Below, one piece after another: positions 3,438 to 6,294 of a stretch of 6,294 bases of DNA. The stretch comes from Limiplasma sp045540635 (lineage in GTDB: Bacteria; Bacillota; Clostridia; Christensenellales; Aristaeellaceae), in contig JAZQHO010000055.1 of assembly GCA_045540635.1 (NCBI GenBank), positions 1 through 6,294 on the forward strand. Reading direction: 5' to 3'. The position numbers were made by a program, and so were the translations under genes. The notes under the pieces were generated by a model that had not been told where the DNA came from, ran no database searches, and saw only the letters and a list, made by a program, of their open reading frames with translations. Every line of letters begins with the position of its first letter. Within the stretch, counting starts at the first letter, position 1.

Positions 3438-6122
3438 TCAGTTTTGTTCGTCGCCCAGCCATGTGTTCAGCCTTCTGCACAGGCGGGCGGTATCGATGGG
3501 CTTGGGCAGGATCAGGTTCATCACCTTGGCGGCATCGTCTGCCGCTGCGCCGCTGCGCATGCCCACGATCAGCACGGTGCAGCCGTCCCGCCGGGGCAGC
3601 TCGCGAATACTCCTCGCCGCCTCCAGACCGGACAGCACCGGCAGCTTGATATCCGTCAGAATGGCGTGGTAGTACGCCGGAGCGGAATGCAGGAAATGAT
3701 CCAGCACCTGCTGGCCGTTGTCCACCAGATCCACATGGGCACCCTCATTCGCCAGCAGGCTGTACAGCAGCTGAGCGGTGATGGGGTTTTCCTCCGCCAG
3801 CAGCACATTGCGCCCCGCCAGCAGCCCCTTGCCGCCGTACACACCATGGCTCAGGCTCATAATCTCCAGCGGCTCCGCCAGCTCGGCAGGCACCTGCACA
3901 CGCAGCTTCATGCCCGCATTGGGGCGCTGGTGCACGCTCATCTCGCCCGCCATGGCCTGCACGATGCGCTTGGTGGTCATCAGGCGCAGGCCGAGGGTGC
4001 GCTCGGTATCCTGATTGGGATCCTCCGAAATGCGCTTGACGAATTGCTTGCTCAGCATTGCGCCGTCATCGCCGATGGAGGCGATGAGCAGCATGCGGTT
4101 CTTGCGCTGGCGGTCCCGCTCCAGCTCAAAGCTCAGCTGGATGGTGCCGCCCGCCTCCGTGCGGCGCAGCGCATTATCCATCAGGTTGAAGCAGATGCGG
4201 CGATAGCGCTCCTCGTCCAGCATAATGACCGGGCACTCTTCCTTGGGCAGCTTCAGCTCCAGATTGATGCCCCGGGTCTCCGCCTGTTGGCTGATGTACT
4301 CCACCAGCCTTGTAAACATATCCTCCGGGCGCACAGGCACCGGCGCAAGGGTGAAGGTGCGGGCATCCAGCTGATTCATCACATCGATCTCGGCTGCCAG
4401 CTCGCTCAGGCTGTCGCCCGCGTTGCGCAGCGCCTGCTGGGTATCGCTCCGGTTGAGGCGCATGCCGCCCGCTGCAACGCCCAGTATGGTCTGGGAGGGG
4501 CGGCGTACCTCATCGGCCACGGCCCGCAGATAGTCGGTGCGGGCGTTGACCTGTCTGGAAGCATTGCGCAGCTTGCGGGTGATCCAGATGCTCAGCACCA
4601 CCACCACCGCAGCCGCAGCCAGCACCACAAGGATGAGCGCCAGCGTGAGCCTGCGCGCCTCCACATTCTGCCGGTCGCTGTACACATCGCTGACCAGCGG
4701 CAGCGCAATGGCACGGAAGCGCTGGGAGCGGATGCTGCTGATGGTTTTGTTGAGCACCGGCAGCAGCCGGTAGCTGGACATCTTGGATACCGCAATACTC
4801 ACATTGCCGCCGTATTCGGTGCGGTCGCTGTAGACCAGACCGTGGTTGCCCAACTCGTAGAGCTCCTGCTCCGCATCGGGCGTCCAGCAGATAGCGGCAT
4901 CCGCCTCGTCCTGCAAAACGGCGCGGATGCAGGCGGCGGTATCCGGGTAGTACAACAGATTATAGCGCCGCTCCTGCTCCATGCGGAAGGCGATATAGCT
5001 GCCCTCCTCCACCGCCACCGTGTTGATGGTGACTACATCCGGCTTGCGGATGGCACGGTAGGTGCTCTCCAGATACACGCCGGTCTGGCGCACGCCACGC
5101 TCCTGCGCCCACGCATAATCGTGGTTGAAGCCCAGCTTGATATCCGCCTTGCCGGCGCGTACCGCCTCCAGCGCTGCGTTCTCGTTGTCGCGCACCACAT
5201 AGCTGAAGGTGAGCCCCGTCTTGAGGCTGATCTCGTCCAGCACCTGCTGGATGGGCTTGACTGCCCGGTTGCCATCCAGCATATCCGCCGCCGTCACGCT
5301 GACGCGGATGGCTCTGCCGCGCCTGATGTATGCCAGCTCATCGCTGGTAAGGCTGGGGTACATATCATCATCCGGGTTCTGATATTTGGTCTTGATCTCC
5401 TCCACCAGCCCGGGCATGGAAAGCCGCAGCTCCCGCAGGGCATCATCCAGCTCGGTAAGCAGGGTGCGGTCGCCGTCCTTCAAGTTGATGGCCAGCAGGT
5501 TGCGCTCGCCCAACCGGTCGATGATGCGCAGACCGCTGATGCCGATATCCGTATTGATGATGGCCGCAGCCAGCTCGCCGCTGTGCAGATCGGCCAGCAT
5601 GGCCTCCTGCGTGGTATAGGTGCTTACGATCTGCATATCTGCCCCCTTGCCGGAGATGAGCAAATCCAGCAGGGAGTCGGAGTAACCGGCGGCGTAGGCA
5701 CCGATCTTCCGGCCATCCAGCTGCTCGTAATCCTCGTAGCCGATCTCGCTGGTGGGGGGCACCACAAGGGCAAGGGGGGCACTGAGCACGCTCTCCTTGG
5801 TAAAGGCGAACTCATCCCGGTGCGGCACCGAAGCGGTAACGCCCACGCACAGATCCACCTGCCCGGTAGAGAGCAGGTCGTAGCAATCTTCCGCCGCCAC
5901 ACGGATGAAGGAATAGCTGCGGCCGGTGCTCTGGGCGCACTCCATAAGCAGATCGTACAGGTAGCCGGTGTGGCTGCCGTCGGAGTTGGTGTAAAGGAAG
6001 CCGTTGATATCCACATAGCCGACGCGGATGGTGCGTGCGCCGAAGCTGATCTGGGGCAGGCTCAGCAGCAGCACCAGCACCAGTGCAGCCAGCAGAAACC
6101 GTTTTTGATTATGGCGAAACAT
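3438..6122 (-). CDS. Hybrid sensor with two SBP_bac_3-like domains, degenerate histidine-kinase core and receiver
   Basis: This 894-residue membrane signalling protein has BvgS/EvgS-like architecture without PAS, HAMP or Hpt domains. Residues 1-29 are a signal sequence or first membrane segment. Two tandem Venus-flytrap (SBP_bac_3-like) domains follow at about 31-248 and 271-475, with ligand-site-like R102 in the P-H-R-D-E-F-A-F block. A membrane segment lies at 491-514. The dimerisation helix begins near 525, but the H-box reads A-D-E-V-R-R-P-S, putting Asp537 where the phosphoacceptor His belongs. The N-box N646-L-M-D-N650 is kept. The G1 region (D685-D-G-A-M-L) lacks the second glycine, and the G2 region (T-L-G-L-R-L, 709-714) has lost most glycines. 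The receiver (about 771-893) keeps phosphoacceptor D824 and K874, has E777/E778 for the acidic pair, and G854 replaces the switch Thr/Ser. The frame is intact, so this is not obvious decay. AGGAGG at 6137-6132 supports the start. Kinase activity is doubtful; ligand identity and partners are unknown. Confidence 0.88.
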   Translation of the reverse strand: MFRHNQKRFLLAALVLVLLLSLPQISFGARTIRVGYVDINGFLYTNSDGSHTGYLYDLLMECAQSTGRSYSFIRVAAEDCYDLLSTGQVDLCVGVTASVPHRDEFAFTKESVLSAPLALVVPPTSEIGYEDYEQLDGRKIGAYAAGYSDSLLDLLISGKGADMQIVSTYTTQEAMLADLHSGELAAAIINTDIGISGLRIIDRLGERNLLAINLKDGDRTLLTELDDALRELRLSMPGLVEEIKTKYQNPDDDMYPSLTSDELAYIRRGRAIRVSVTAADMLDGNRAVKPIQQVLDEISLKTGLTFSYVVRDNENAALEAVRAGKADIKLGFNHDYAWAQERGVRQTGVYLESTYRAIRKPDVVTINTVAVEEGSYIAFRMEQERRYNLLYYPDTAACIRAVLQDEADAAICWTPDAEQELYELGNHGLVYSDRTEYGGNVSIAVSKMSSYRLLPVLNKTISSIRSQRFRAIALPLVSDVYSDRQNVEARRLTLALILVVLAAAAVVVVLSIWITRKLRNASRQVNARTDYLRAVADEVRRPSQTILGVAAGGMRLNRSDTQQALRNAGDSLSELAAEIDVMNQLDARTFTLAPVPVRPEDMFTRLVEYISQQAETRGINLELKLPKEECPVIMLDEERYRRICFNLMDNALRRTEAGGTIQLSFELERDRQRKNRMLLIASIGDDGAMLSKQFVKRISEDPNQDTERTLGLRLMTTKRIVQAMAGEMSVHQRPNAGMKLRVQVPAELAEPLEIMSLSHGVYGGKGLLAGRNVLLAEENPITAQLLYSLLANEGAHVDLVDNGQQVLDHFLHSAPAYYHAILTDIKLPVLSGLEAARSIRELPRRDGCTVLIVGMRSGAAADDAAKVMNLILPKPIDTARLCRRLNTWLGDEQN

Positions 6123-6147
6123 CCGGCAGCGCCTCCTGTTCTGTACG

Positions 6148-6195
6148 AAAAATGCAAAGCCGCCGCACCGCTGCCCCTGCCGGGTGCGGTGTGGC
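6148..6195 (-). promoter_or_regulatory. Terminator-like leader hairpin before the sensor gene (possible attenuator)
   Basis: On the minus strand CCGCACC (6189-6183) pairs with GGTGCGG (6169-6163) over a 13-base loop. It is extended by GCC (6195-6193) with GGC (6161-6159) across a small internal loop. The tail reads TTTGCATTTTT (6158-6148), ending about ten bases before the AGGAGG site. The broken T-tract suggests partial termination or a structured leader. Confidence 0.4.
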
Positions 6196-6252
6196 AGATA
6201 TTCTGTTGGCTGGGGAAAGATAACAGCCTTGGTTACACGTAGGAATAAGAAA

Positions 6253-6281
6253 AGTATAACATATGTATGTTAAGGTGGCAA
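6253..6281 (-). promoter_or_regulatory. Extended -10 sigma-A-like promoter for the sensor gene
   Basis: On the minus strand TTGCCA (6281-6276) is followed after 17 bases by TATACT (6258-6253), preceded by TGT, which forms an extended -10. The predicted start is near 6246, giving a leader of about 124 bases that contains the hairpin at 6148-6195. Confidence 0.65.
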
Positions 6282-6294
6282 GGGGTGGGCGGGG

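Noticed and set aside
3444..6242. A 932-codon open frame on the plus strand, opposite the sensor gene
   Set aside because: It mirrors the codon positions of the GC-rich sensor gene. Its translation is rich in His, Gln, Ala and Gly with no domains, and it lacks a ribosome binding site. The minus-strand frame has clear domain motifs.

Overview
The window looks like a chromosomal stretch from a GC-rich Gram-positive gut anaerobe, most plausibly an Oscillospiraceae/Ruminococcaceae member of the Faecalibacterium–Subdoligranulum–Gemmiger type. The basis is strong AGGAGG-type ribosome binding sites, a BMP-family binding protein, a binding-protein-fused hybrid sensor, and third positions rich in G/C. 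This placement is inference from gene style; no rRNA or other marker is present.

Layout. Bases 1-149 (+) are the 3' end of a gene for a GyrI-like effector-binding domain, in visibly AT-rich DNA. Bases 150-432 are a convergent spacer with two hairpins and a suspiciously long open frame on the minus strand. Everything from 433 on is GC-rich and encoded on the minus strand. Read in the direction of transcription (right to left) it contains: an 894-residue membrane sensor with two periplasmic-binding-protein-like domains, a kinase-like core and a receiver (6122-3438); a secreted BMP/PnrA-type solute-binding protein (3075-1855); a RimJ/RimL-like GNAT acetyltransferase (1773-1216); and a small membrane-anchored protein resembling one lobe of a solute-binding protein (1098-433).

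The genes appear to be separate or loosely coupled units. Good sigma-A-like promoters lie before the sensor, the BMP protein and the small anchored protein, and intrinsic terminators follow the BMP and GNAT genes. The GNAT gene has no room for its own promoter and is probably reached by readthrough of the BMP terminator. A shared theme is extracytoplasmic ligand sensing or binding, because three of the four complete genes carry binding-protein-like folds. No ABC permease or ATPase is present.

The most interesting object is the sensor. It is built like a hybrid histidine kinase, but Asp537 stands where the phosphoacceptor His of the H-box should be. The glycine-rich ATP-lid motifs are eroded, and the receiver keeps its Asp and Lys but has lost the switch Thr/Ser. 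It reads as a candidate pseudokinase or non-canonical signalling receptor. I see no CRISPR array, tRNA, rRNA or complete mobile element.
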